Assembly: GCA_045592745.1 (NCBI GenBank)
Contig: JAZNVH010000018.1
Location: 1-30,749, forward strand
DNA from: Aphodoplasma sp045592745
GTDB taxonomy: Bacteria; Bacillota; Clostridia; UBA1381; UMGS1253
Reading direction: 5' to 3'
Length of the DNA stretch: 30,749 nucleotides
Shown here: positions 22,823-30,431 of the stretch, piece by piece
Numbering within the stretch: the first letter of the stretch is position 1
Layout of the letters: every line of letters starts with the position of its first letter
Made by a program: the position numbers and the translations under genes
Notes under the pieces: model-generated
Told to the model about the DNA's origin: nothing
What the model saw: the letters and a program-made list of their open reading frames with translations, nothing else
Database searches by the model: none

Positions 22823-23191
22823 TTATTCTGCTGGACGCACGTGCCTTTCGTCACCGATTTCATAATAGTTTATATTCATTTTATCAAAAAAATCTGCAGC
22901 GAACTTTTCTAATTCATCTAATGTCCAATCGCAGAAATAACGCATATTTATAACTTTGTTCCCTTCACCAATTGTAACTTGCATTTCAAATTCATATGCA
23001 TCTATCTCCTTTAGTTCTGTTCGCATTTTTTCAGGAACGCGGCTAAGATCATACTTTAATATATCAATAAAATACTTTTTGCCGATCTCATCATCAAAGC
23101 TCTTTTGATATCTGCAAATTACGGCTTTATCATCAAATTGCGAAGGTTTTTCTTTATGATAACCCTTGCTTAGAATATATTCTTCGGTCAT
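22823..23191 (-). CDS. Hypothetical protein, 122 aa
   Basis: Starts at the ATG at 23191, with AAGGAGGG upstream at suitable distance; a TTG two codons earlier abuts that site. The product contains EEYILSKGYHKEKPSQFDDKAVICRYQK and a C-terminal WTLDELEKFAADFFDKMNINYYE region, is soluble, acidic and mixed alpha/beta. I know similar small proteins from Clostridia and their phages but no function for them. It is the last gene of the island, next to the displaced spoIVB end. Confidence 0.75.
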   Translation of the reverse strand: MTEEYILSKGYHKEKPSQFDDKAVICRYQKSFDDEIGKKYFIDILKYDLSRVPEKMRTELKEIDAYEFEMQVTIGEGNKVINMRYFCDWTLDELEKFAADFFDKMNINYYEIGDERHVRPAE

Positions 23192-23348
23192 TTCCAACCC
23201 TCCTTGTGCAATATTAGTCTAACCATTAAATATCATCAACGTTTGCATGACATATTATTCAGCTGGGATATTCAACAAATCAATTATTTAATTCTTCTTT
23301 CAAACAAAACTCTTCATTGATTTTTATACTTATAAATATTAATGTTGA

Positions 23349-23882
23349 CTATGTAATATTTATAGTAATTAACTGTTCCATAAAAACATCGCTCATATTT
23401 ATTTCAATGCCATCTATCTTAATGTTGACTTTATCATTTTCCACAACACTATTAAAAATTTTATCTTTATCAATGCCAAAAGCTTTTAGAGGATTTTGTA
23501 TTATATTTAGAGTGATTGTATCTTTTTCAACGTATAATTTATATATATAATAATCTTCGCCTAGTTCATAAGCTTTTTCAAGTTCATTTCTGGAGATAAA
23601 AAATTTATTTTTATCAAATGCAGAAGTTTTTACCTCTACCGCAAATTCCCGATTGCATATTTTAACAAGAAAATCATACCCTATATAATCTTGTTGTTTT
23701 ATTACAATAGCATCATAATTCTTTTCTAAAAATTCTTTTATAATTTTTTCACCGTGCGCCCCTAACTCCTCTTTTTTTAACAACCAATCTGAATCGAGCA
23801 TAGCCTCAATGGTTTTATCATTTTCAGTGTTAGGTTTAAAAAAAACAGGCATAACCTCGAATAAAGAATATATTTTACTCAT
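23349..23882 (-). CDS. DUF3883-like PD-(D/E)XK nuclease-fold protein
   Basis: 177 aa from the ATG at 23882, which overlaps the end of the upstream gene by 8 nt (ATGAGTAA), implying translational coupling; a longer ORF start at 23945 is possible. The PD-(D/E)XK pattern is visible: Glu45 in LGAHGEKII, Asp70 in YIGYDFLV and Glu83-Val-Lys85 in FAVEVKTSAF. KFFISRNELEKAYELGEDYYIYKLYV matches the C-terminal half of DUF3883 (NOV_C) domains, which occur in restriction and defence proteins. The last ~55 residues are not assigned. Nuclease activity is inferred from these motifs. Its coupling with the integrase-like protein suggests a two-protein system. Confidence 0.75.
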   Translation of the reverse strand: MSKIYSLFEVMPVFFKPNTENDKTIEAMLDSDWLLKKEELGAHGEKIIKEFLEKNYDAIVIKQQDYIGYDFLVKICNREFAVEVKTSAFDKNKFFISRNELEKAYELGEDYYIYKLYVEKDTITLNIIQNPLKAFGIDKDKIFNSVVENDKVNIKIDGIEINMSDVFMEQLITINIT

Positions 23883-24771
23883 TTTTGCCACACTTTCTTT
23901 TACAAACAATCCACAGTTCGCCCTCATCAGTAAATTGTTTCGCACACCAATTTTCTATAGTTGCTTCGTACTTGCTTCCACATTGTGGACATTTCCAAAA
24001 TGTCTTCTCTTTTGTAGCCGTTAAATCTTTGGGTTTAAAGTTATCAATATTATATTCTCTTAATTCTTCTTTCATTTCATCCATAATTGATCCTATATCT
24101 GATTTTGTATTCAGTATAGGAAGACGCTTTGCTTGTTCCACTAATAAAGCTAAATCAGATGAAATGTATTCGTGTTTTTTCTTATAGCGGAAACTGTGGT
24201 CTATTGCATCGTAGTTAGCATATGTAATTTTTGTAATATCATCTTTGGTAAAGTTAGTATAATATAACATTTTGAATATATATAGTTTTGTGATATCATT
24301 TTTATATCGTTGCATACAAAGAGACACTTGTTCGGCAGTTAGAGCCTTCATAGTATTTTTTTCCGATGTTTCCATCTCCGATGATTTGAGACGAAGCCGT
24401 TCAAAATCGTATTCAATATCTATATATTGTTTTGAAAAAAGAAAAAACGATTTTATGTGATTTATCCGATTTGTGTATGTGTTATCCGCTTCCTTACCCA
24501 AATGCCTCATATAATAATCATCAATTTCAACCGAAGTGATTTTGTTTAAATCGGGAGCACTCATTAGAAAATCTTTAATTATACTTCTTATACCTTTAAA
24601 AGAATCCATACTAAAATCTTCTTTAGATAAATAATTATCTTGCCACTTAACATAAAGTTCAAAATTAAAGTCTGTAAATTTATCAAAATCTTTTATTACT
24701 CGTTTATCAAAGAAAACAGTTCCATCAAACGTTAATGAATTCCACTTATCATAAAAAAATTTTCTGTCCAT
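23875..24771 (-). CDS. Integrase-like protein with core-binding domain, degenerate recombinase fold and zinc ribbon
   Basis: 298 aa, ATG with AGGAAG 9 nt upstream. Residues about 1-130 resemble the SAM-like core-binding domain of tyrosine recombinases (DDYYMRHLGKEADNTYTNRINHIKSFFLF). From about 145 the sequence follows the start of a catalytic domain (ALTAEQVSLCMQRYKN...LYIFKMLYYTNFTKDDITKITYANYD), but the catalytic Arg of the usual YTGLRxxEI is absent and the His-x-x-Arg and Tyr motifs are missing. Instead the last ~43 residues form a zinc ribbon: Cys261, Cys264, Cys276, Cys290 and Cys294, with WKCPQCGSKYEATIENW resembling the PF14311 type. It probably binds DNA without recombining it. Coupled to the DUF3883-like gene. 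Confidence 0.72.
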   Translation of the reverse strand: MDRKFFYDKWNSLTFDGTVFFDKRVIKDFDKFTDFNFELYVKWQDNYLSKEDFSMDSFKGIRSIIKDFLMSAPDLNKITSVEIDDYYMRHLGKEADNTYTNRINHIKSFFLFSKQYIDIEYDFERLRLKSSEMETSEKNTMKALTAEQVSLCMQRYKNDITKLYIFKMLYYTNFTKDDITKITYANYDAIDHSFRYKKKHEYISSDLALLVEQAKRLPILNTKSDIGSIMDEMKEELREYNIDNFKPKDLTATKEKTFWKCPQCGSKYEATIENWCAKQFTDEGELWIVCKRKCGKNE

Positions 24772-24847
24772 AAAACAATACTTCCTTTCGCCTTAAATAA
24801 AATTTTAAAATATGGAACTACTGGGGACTCGCACATTTTTGCATTTT

Positions 24848-24913
24848 CTAACGCTCTCGTTCAGTTAAATACGCAATATCAGGCACGCCCCAAAACTCAA
24901 TTTCAGGAATCAA
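24848..24913 (-). CDS. Possible 21-codon leader or truncated ORF
   Basis: TTG start with GAGGTG at a 7-nt spacing, encoding IPEIEFWGVPDIAYLTERER after the initiator, then TAG. The strong ribosome binding site and sensible composition suggest either a leader peptide of the integrase-like/nuclease operon or the start of a gene later deleted. Not recognised. Confidence 0.35.
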   Translation of the reverse strand: MIPEIEFWGVPDIAYLTERER

Positions 24914-24940
24914 AATAATTCACCTCAAGACTATGTTTTC

Positions 24941-25141
24941 TTATTTTATGAGTTCAACAATTTCTTCAATTTTCACATCAAGTTTTTCGCAAATACGAAG
25001 TAGGATATCAACACCGACCGATTCATCCTTGGTTAACTTTTGGACAGTGGTAGTGCTTATTCCTGTGAGTTTTCGTAAGTCAAGCTTAGTCATATTTTTA
25101 TCAAGCAGAAGGTGCCACAGTTTTTTATAGCTTATTTTCAT
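24941..25141 (-). CDS. XRE/Cro-type helix-turn-helix regulator
   Basis: 66 aa, a single HTH domain of the small YozG type. The helices are visible in YKKLWHLLLDKNMTKLDLRKLTGISTTTVQKLTKDESVGVDILLRICEKLDV, with the recognition helix at about 29-38. It overlaps the end of the KilA-N gene by 4 nt (ATGA at 25138-25141), so the two are translationally coupled. It is a natural candidate to bind the operator in the promoter at 26017-26045. Confidence 0.9.
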   Translation of the reverse strand: MKISYKKLWHLLLDKNMTKLDLRKLTGISTTTVQKLTKDESVGVDILLRICEKLDVKIEEIVELIK

Positions 25142-25980
25142 TTGTCAGCACCGCCTTTTTGAGATTTTAACAGTTTTACACTGCTATTGCCGATAAGTGT
25201 TGTGAGTTGCTCTATTGCCATTGTGTTCAACCTTTTTAATCGGTCACTTTGCGGAATTCCTTGCTTTATAAGTTCAGCATTCATGCTTTCAAGATTAGAG
25301 AGCACTATAAGTTGCTGGATTGTAGCATAGTCTCTGATATTTCCTTTTTTATCAGGATTTTCAGCACGCCATTCTTTAGATGTTTTTCCAAACAAAGCTA
25401 CATTCAGGACTTCTGCCTCACTGGCATAAGTTATTCCTTGCTGTGCCGGAGTAACTCCAAGGGGAATAAGCTTGTCCTTGATTGCATCAGTATGTATTTT
25501 ATAATTAATCTTTGAAATAGTTCTGTTTACATTCCATTCTAATGATAAACGACTGTTTTCATCGGATTTAAGGCGTTGATAATCTTTAATAATATATAGC
25601 TTAAATTCTGCTGACACCCATGAAGCAAATTCAAAGGCAATATCCTTATGAGCAAATGTTCCACCATATCTCCCTGATTTTGAAATAATACCAATAGCAT
25701 TCGTATTTTCAATCCATTTTTTAGGAGACATTGTAAAGGCATTTGCACCGGCGTCTTTTTTAAACCCCTCGAATTCGACGGGTTTAAAATCAGGGTTGTT
25801 TAACTGTTCCCATAAACCCAAGAATTCAATGGTGTCTTTATTTCTCATCCAGTTCTGTATTGTTGCAGTTGGATCATCACTTTTGTATCTTGCAATATCA
25901 GTCAGCGAAATATAATCGTTCTCGTTACCTTCCGAGATTACAGTAATTTCATTACCATTAGCATTTATGGTAGCCTTCAT
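25138..25980 (-). CDS. KilA-N domain protein
   Basis: 280 aa, ATG with GTAGGAGTGAAGG upstream. The KilA-N DNA-binding domain occupies about residues 20-140, with YISLTDIARYKSDDPTATIQNWMRNKDTIEFLGLWEQ and GRYGGTFAHKDIAFEFASWVSAEFKLYIIKDYQRLK. The C-terminal ~140 residues are helical and unassigned. KilA-N proteins are common in phages and in chromosomal islands, where their function is poorly known; some appear in restriction or defence gene sets. First gene of a two-gene operon with the XRE regulator, behind a promoter that contains a 7-bp inverted repeat. Confidence 0.88.
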   Translation of the reverse strand: MKATINANGNEITVISEGNENDYISLTDIARYKSDDPTATIQNWMRNKDTIEFLGLWEQLNNPDFKPVEFEGFKKDAGANAFTMSPKKWIENTNAIGIISKSGRYGGTFAHKDIAFEFASWVSAEFKLYIIKDYQRLKSDENSRLSLEWNVNRTISKINYKIHTDAIKDKLIPLGVTPAQQGITYASEAEVLNVALFGKTSKEWRAENPDKKGNIRDYATIQQLIVLSNLESMNAELIKQGIPQSDRLKRLNTMAIEQLTTLIGNSSVKLLKSQKGGADK

Positions 25981-26016
25981 TTTCCTTCACTCCTACGTAT
26001 CATTATGTATAATAAT

Positions 26017-26045
26017 ATTATAGCATACATTATGCTATTTAGCAA
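26017..26045 (-). promoter_or_regulatory. Promoter of the KilA-N/XRE operon with embedded operator
   Basis: On the minus strand a -35 TTGCTA (26040-26045) and -10 TATAAT (26017-26022, part of TGCTATAAT) are 17 nt apart. The inverted repeat TAGCATA-ATG-TATGCTA (26021-26037) fills the spacer and touches the -10. This is a classic repressor site, probably for the XRE protein of the same operon. Confidence 0.75.
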
Positions 26046-26051
26046 TATTAT

Positions 26052-26067
26052 TTTCGCATTTGCGAAA
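26052..26067. repeat. Small palindrome TTTCGCA-TT-TGCGAAA
   Basis: A perfect 7-bp inverted repeat immediately after the stop codon of the first Phd-like gene. It could be a weak terminator for that gene (an A/T-rich stretch follows on the minus strand) or a second operator upstream of the KilA-N promoter. Confidence 0.55.
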
Positions 26068-26445
26068 TCATTTGTCTTTCAAAGCAACTAATGCTCTTTC
26101 TTTACATGTGTTATACACTTCTAAACTCATAATTACAAGCTCGCCAACACCGTTTTTTATAATGTGGATGGCATTTTTAGTTTGTGCACAACGTTTGCTG
26201 AGTTCTCCTGTGTTTTTAAGAGCTTTGATGTTTATAAACAAAGGCATATATTCAAGCACTTTAGCAACGTCTATCTCACCATCTATTATGTATGGACTGA
26301 GATAATTATCAAAAAAGTCTGCATCCATAATAACCATTTCGGGTGTACCATTGCGTGTAACATAAACCGGGACCTTGCACTCCTTACAGTAATTAACAAT
26401 ACCGCTTGTGTCCTTTAAATAAGATAATGGGATGTACTTTGACAT
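26068..26445 (-). CDS. Tandem Phd/YefM-like antitoxin-fold protein (copy 1)
   Basis: 125 aa, ATG with AAGGAGGAA upstream. Two Phd/YefM-like half domains can be seen. The first (about 1-50) contains IPLSYLKDTSGIVNYC...PVYVTRNGTPEMVIMDADFF. The second (about 72-120) contains INIKALKNTGELSKRC...AIHIIKNGVGELVIMSLEVY. Both show the pattern 'I...L...GE/ivn.C.....pv.ITrNG..elVIM'. Phd proteins dimerise, bind DNA and neutralise toxins; here two halves in one chain could mimic a dimer. No Doc, RelE or other toxin gene is adjacent. A regulatory role is likely but unproven. Confidence 0.8.
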   Translation of the reverse strand: MSKYIPLSYLKDTSGIVNYCKECKVPVYVTRNGTPEMVIMDADFFDNYLSPYIIDGEIDVAKVLEYMPLFINIKALKNTGELSKRCAQTKNAIHIIKNGVGELVIMSLEVYNTCKERALVALKDK

Positions 26446-26558
26446 ACTAAATTCCTCCTTGTTTTTTTATTATTATAAATTTATCCTTCTATAAGGTAAT
26501 AACGGTAAAAACATATAAAATCTAATCACTTGGCGAAAAATGTAACACAATTGTAATA

Positions 26559-26924
26559 TTACATATGGAATAGGTCGTTAATTCTCTTTGTATAATGCTC
26601 TTGGCTCATAATAACCATTACTTCGTATCCATTTTTTATAACACTTATTGGTACATCTGTTTTTGAACATCTTAGTGAAACCTCGCTTGTGAGTTTAAGT
26701 GTCTTAATAGGAAACGAGTATGGGACACCAATATATTCTTTTGAGTAATCAACATTTCCGTTGGAGTCGCGATATCTCATATGTTCGTTGAAAAAGTCAG
26801 AACTCATTATTACAAGCTCGGTATAACCATTTCTTGTAACAAAAATAGGTTCTTTAATCTGGTGACACATATCACAGATAAAGGCTGTATCTTTTAATGT
26901 TGATAGTGGAATAAATTTTGGCAT
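26559..26924 (-). CDS. Tandem Phd/YefM-like antitoxin-fold protein (copy 2)
   Basis: 121 aa, ATG with AAGGAGGT upstream. Same two-halved plan as the neighbour: IPLSTLKDTAFICDMCHQ...PIFVTRNGYTELVIMSSDFF, then IKTLKLTSEVSLRCSK...PISVIKNGYEVMVIMSQEHY. The two genes are clearly paralogs but well diverged, so the duplication is old. They are separated by 113 nt and probably transcribed separately. Again no toxin partner is next to it. It is the gene nearest the spoIVB boundary of the island. Confidence 0.8.
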   Translation of the reverse strand: MPKFIPLSTLKDTAFICDMCHQIKEPIFVTRNGYTELVIMSSDFFNEHMRYRDSNGNVDYSKEYIGVPYSFPIKTLKLTSEVSLRCSKTDVPISVIKNGYEVMVIMSQEHYTKRINDLFHM

Positions 26925-26988
26925 ATTCGTTTACCTCCTTAAATTTTATTGTGGCTTAATTATGTCCTTTTTATTTTTATATAAAAAT

Positions 26989-27015
26989 GCTCACCTATAT
27001 CCAGTATAAGTGAGC
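26989..27015 (-). terminator. Terminator of spoIVB
   Basis: On the minus strand GCTCAC-TTATA and TATAG-GTGAGC form an 11-bp stem with one mismatch, followed by an ATTTTTAT run, directly after the spoIVB stop codon. Confidence 0.78.
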
Positions 27016-27022
27016 ACTAAAG

Positions 27023-27152
27023 TTATTTGATTTTTTCAGCCTCCGCTAGCATGTTTTCAATGAATATCCCATAACCTCTTGTTGGATCATTCACAAAAAC
27101 GTGTGTTACAGCTCCCACAATTCGGCCATTTTGCAGGATGGGTGAACCTGAC
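27023..27152 (-). repeat. Direct-repeat copy B: 3' end of the intact spoIVB
   Basis: Aligns with 22630-22760 in the same orientation; 27111-27142 is identical to 22718-22749 over 32 bp. Most other differences are third-codon-position changes, so the two copies are diverged homologs, not a fresh duplication. Confidence 0.88.
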
Positions 27153-28294
27153 ATACCCTGCACAATACCTCCCGTTTTTTCAAGAAGGTTTTCATCTGTC
27201 ACCTTGACAATCATACCCTTTGCATCGCTGCTGTTTGTCATTACCTTTTCTATTTCGATGTCATACTCTTTAGGTCCGCTTGTGTCGACCGTACAAACAA
27301 TTGTCGCTTTGCCCTCTTTAATTTCAAAGCGCGTAGCAATCTTTCTTGGCGTTTTGTTAAGCACCTGCTTATCATCATAAACACCATATACTCCGATATT
27401 TGAATTTTGACTGATAATGCCTATATCATTACCTTCGAAAATTCCCCGAAGCTCGCCTGGTGTTCCCTTTTGACCGCGCTTTGCAGACACAATTTTACAG
27501 TTTGTTATGCTTCCCTTTTGCACATCAAGCAATAAAGAGGTATCTACGTCAGAAATACCATGCCCCAAAGATGCAAAAGCTTTTGTGTCCGGCTTTACAA
27601 ACGTAAGCGTACCTATACCGGCAGTGCTGTCACGTATCCACGCACCTATTTTGTAACCATCACCGGTCAAAACAGGCGTTACACTGAGCGTTTGTATTTG
27701 TTTGTCACGCACAATCTCAAGCTCGATGCTGTTTGCTCCTTTTTTGTTTATCAAAGAAGAAAAATGTTCGCTGTTTTTTACCTTTTCGCCGTCAGCTTTC
27801 ATAATGATATCGGCTTCTTTAAGATTTGCATCTTTTGCCGGTGTAAGCTTTTGTCCGTCTGCCATTTCTACGCTCGAAATTCTTACAACGAGCACTCCAT
27901 CGGTATGAATCTTGATTCCGATTGGTTCTCCTCCTACAATCACCATATCGTCCTCAATCACATTTACAGACATTCTTTTTAAAGGAAGAACACCCAAAAA
28001 CTTAAGCTCGACATCATATCGGCCCACAGCTTCGGTAAACAGCGTCAAATTGCCGTTTTCCTCTTTTGCAAAGGCTGGTTGCTCTGCTCCCGCAGCAAGC
28101 GCTCTTGCCCCATGTTGTCCAAAATCACCGCTCACGAGCCTTCCGACACCTATGGTGCATACGGAGTCCTTTGCAATACAGAGATTGTCCGGAAGTGTGT
28201 TGTTAAGCGTTATGGCGCACATTAAAAAAGGCAGCATGAGCAAAAGAAGTGTCAAAGCAAAAATCAAACTCTTTTTGTGTGCCAAAGACTTCAC
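27023..28294 (-). CDS. spoIVB: SpoIVB peptidase (family S55, stage IV sporulation)
   Basis: 423 aa. The serine peptidase is made in the forespore and signals sigma-K activation in the mother cell by cleaving SpoIVFA. There is an N-terminal membrane anchor (about residues 10-30), a PDZ domain (about 125-215, GVLVVRISSV...LKEADIIMKADGEKV) and the S55 domain. The catalytic His is in LGHGISDVD and the Ser in GMSGSPILQNG. The listed start is GTG at 28294, but GGGAAG is too near it; the in-frame TTG at 28285 has a better spacing. The last ~43 codons are repeated at 22630-22760, so this 3' end may have been supplied by the island. The gene is intact and predicted functional. Confidence 0.93.
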   Translation of the reverse strand: MKSLAHKKSLIFALTLLLLMLPFLMCAITLNNTLPDNLCIAKDSVCTIGVGRLVSGDFGQHGARALAAGAEQPAFAKEENGNLTLFTEAVGRYDVELKFLGVLPLKRMSVNVIEDDMVIVGGEPIGIKIHTDGVLVVRISSVEMADGQKLTPAKDANLKEADIIMKADGEKVKNSEHFSSLINKKGANSIELEIVRDKQIQTLSVTPVLTGDGYKIGAWIRDSTAGIGTLTFVKPDTKAFASLGHGISDVDTSLLLDVQKGSITNCKIVSAKRGQKGTPGELRGIFEGNDIGIISQNSNIGVYGVYDDKQVLNKTPRKIATRFEIKEGKATIVCTVDTSGPKEYDIEIEKVMTNSSDAKGMIVKVTDENLLEKTGGIVQGMSGSPILQNGRIVGAVTHVFVNDPTRGYGIFIENMLAEAEKIK

Positions 28295-28418
28295 TTCCCA
28301 AGCTGATTTTTAAAGGCTTTTGCCTTCGTATTTAAGTTAACCGAATAAAGCCCTATGCATACAGACAAATAAAGAGCACCCATACAGTAGTTATCAGCTT
28401 AGCCAGATTATTGATTTT

Positions 28419-28595
28419 TTATCTTTTCATATGAACAAACTCGTCTGCCACATGGCTTATATTTCTCCACGCTGCACAGGCTTGTCTTTTTACGCGTCTA
28501 CGCTGTCTTGGGGTTATTGGGTCAAACATAAGCATTGCTGCTGTACCAACCGCAGCTCCCGCAATTAATCCTTTTACAAATCCCATTGTACTCAT
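28419..28595 (-). CDS. YtxH-like small membrane-associated protein
   Basis: 58 aa from the ATG at 28595, with AAAGGAG 9 nt upstream; the longer ORF start at 28658 lacks a good site. The N-terminus MSTMGFVKGLIAGAAVGTAAMLMF is a Gly/Ala-rich hydrophobic helix, followed by a basic stretch (PRQRRRVKRQ), the layout of YtxH-type and similar small stress or envelope proteins. Function is unknown. It lies between spoIVB and the SpoVB-like gene, transcribed divergently from the latter. Confidence 0.75.
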   Translation of the reverse strand: MSTMGFVKGLIAGAAVGTAAMLMFDPITPRQRRRVKRQACAAWRNISHVADEFVHMKR

Positions 28596-28790
28596 TTTAA
28601 CGACTCCTTTTACATAAAATTTACAGATAATCAAAACATATGCAAATTTTTTTTGCAATGTTTTTTACGCATTTAGTATGTGATTTTTTTTATAAAAAAT
28701 AAATTAAATAAATATAATTTTTAAAAAAGTCTTTTATTTAATGTTCTTAATTGATATAATAATTACAATGAATTTTCGGGAGGTATTTTC

Positions 28791-30413
28791 TTGGAAAATA
28801 AAAACAAAAAAACACCTGTAAAAAAGCAGACTTTTTTATGGGGTGCGGCAATTATTGCTGCATCACACATTATAATAAAAATAATCGGTGCGATTTTTAA
28901 AATACCACTCGATGCATATATTTTAAAAACAGAAGGAATGGGAATATATAATTCTGCCTATACGATATATAACTGGCTGTTTATGCTCTCAACTGCGGGG
29001 CTTCCCGTTGCAATATCAAAGATAGTGTCCGAATCTTACGCGGTGGGTAATGTGCGCGAAGCCGAAAGAGTTTTTTCAATTGCAAAGGCTCTTATGCTCG
29101 TTTTCGGTATATGCGGATTTTGTGTGCTGTTTTTCGGAGCGCGCCTTTTTTCAAAGCTTCTTAGCGCACCATCTGCAGCACTTGCTATGATGACACTTGC
29201 ACCAAGTCTTTTGTTCACAGCTATGATGTCGGCATACCGAGGCTACTCACAAGGCATGAACAATATGATTCCTACCGCTACAAGCGAAATTGTCGAATCA
29301 CTTGGCAAGCTTTGTATGGGTCTTTTGCTTGCGCTTCATTTTCTCCCTATGGGTATCGAATACGCAGCCGCAGGCGCAATCGGCGGTGTAACACTTGGAA
29401 CGTTTTTAGGTTTTATTGTTTTATGGCTTGGCAACACACTCAGTTCAAAACGTCTAAAAAAAGATAAAACGTCATACAAAAATGCAAAAGATGCCAAAAG
29501 CGGCAGACAAATTTTAAAAAATCTTATTGTAATTGCCGTGCCGATTACCCTTGGCGTTTCGGTGTTTACTCTGACTTCTCTTATAGATACAACAATGATT
29601 ATGAACCAGCTTGCCCGCCTCGGCTATGGCGAAACACAAAGACTGAGCCTTTACGGATATTTAACACGCGCAGTTACAATGTTTAACGTGCCGCCAACCA
29701 TAATTACGGCAATCTCAATAAGCGTTGTGCCGACCATTTCAGCAGCAATCAGTCAAGGCGCACGAAAACACGCCATAGAAACGGCAAAATCAGCGCTTCG
29801 CATAACAATTTTGTTCTCATTTCCGTGTGCTGTAGGCCTTAGCGTAATGGCAACACCGATTCTGCAACTTTTATACCACGATGGCTCCCACTCGTTTCTT
29901 TTAAACGTAATGGGCCTTGCGGTTGCGTGCGTAACTTTGGTTCAAACGAGCAACGCAATTTTGCAGGCGCACGGCCATGTGTGGCGCCCCGTTATAAACA
30001 TGGCAATTGGCGGAATAATAAAAATTGTGACAAATCTTATTTTGGTAAGCAATCCCGAAATAAATATAAACGGTGCCCCGATAGGCACGTTTTTATGTTA
30101 TTTTACTGTTATGGCGCTTAATATGATATCTATAAAGAGGATAACGGGCATTACATATGAAATTTCTGACTTTGTTATAAAGCCACTGCTGAGCGTAATT
30201 GTGATGGGTACCGCTACTGTTATATGCTACGACTTTATTTTCCGCACAACATTAAATTATATTATATCTTTATTTGGCGCAATAGTTTTTGCATGTATCG
30301 TTTACGCAGTGATGATATTCTTTATTCGCTGCATTAAAAAAGAGGATGTTATGCTTTTGCCGAAGGGTGATAAAATTTATAACCTGTTTGTCCGCCTTCA
30401 TATTATGAAATAA
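28791..30413 (+). CDS. SpoVB-like polysaccharide / lipid II flippase (MOP superfamily)
   Basis: 540 aa, TTG start with GGGAGG at 7-nt spacing. About 14 hydrophobic segments cover the protein, beginning TFLWGAAIIAASHIIIKIIGAIFKIPL, characteristic of the SpoVB/MurJ-like branch of the MOP exporters. Motifs such as MGIYNSAYTIYNWLFMLSTAGLPVAISKIVSE (about 49-80) and VPITLGVSVFTLTSLIDTTMI (about 253-273) are typical. SpoVB is needed for spore cortex formation; related paralogs flip lipid II or teichoic precursors in vegetative cells. The gene is followed after 18 nt by mazG, a common Clostridia pairing. Whether it is sporulation-specific cannot be told here. Confidence 0.9.
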   Translation: MENKNKKTPVKKQTFLWGAAIIAASHIIIKIIGAIFKIPLDAYILKTEGMGIYNSAYTIYNWLFMLSTAGLPVAISKIVSESYAVGNVREAERVFSIAKALMLVFGICGFCVLFFGARLFSKLLSAPSAALAMMTLAPSLLFTAMMSAYRGYSQGMNNMIPTATSEIVESLGKLCMGLLLALHFLPMGIEYAAAGAIGGVTLGTFLGFIVLWLGNTLSSKRLKKDKTSYKNAKDAKSGRQILKNLIVIAVPITLGVSVFTLTSLIDTTMIMNQLARLGYGETQRLSLYGYLTRAVTMFNVPPTIITAISISVVPTISAAISQGARKHAIETAKSALRITILFSFPCAVGLSVMATPILQLLYHDGSHSFLLNVMGLAVACVTLVQTSNAILQAHGHVWRPVINMAIGGIIKIVTNLILVSNPEININGAPIGTFLCYFTVMALNMISIKRITGITYEISDFVIKPLLSVIVMGTATVICYDFIFRTTLNYIISLFGAIVFACIVYAVMIFFIRCIKKEDVMLLPKGDKIYNLFVRLHIMK

Positions 30414-30431
30414 TCAAAGGAGAAAATTACA

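Larger units (their letters stand above)
22760..27142. mobile_element. Putative integrative island between two copies of the spoIVB 3' end
   Basis: The two directly repeated spoIVB ends (22630-22760 and 27023-27152) bound 4.4 kb of accessory, AT-rich genes all on the minus strand. They encode a hypothetical protein, a DUF3883-like nuclease, an integrase-like zinc-ribbon protein, XRE and KilA-N proteins and two Phd-like proteins. The arrangement fits site-specific entry into the 3' part of spoIVB by an element that supplies a replacement 3' end. No intact integrase, relaxase or phage structural gene is present, so it would be a reduced remnant or a cargo block mobilised in trans. Confidence 0.65.

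Noticed and set aside
23875..24771. Functional integrase for the spoIVB island
   Set aside because: The catalytic Arg/His/Arg/Tyr set cannot be found and the C-terminus is a zinc ribbon, so recombination activity is not expected.
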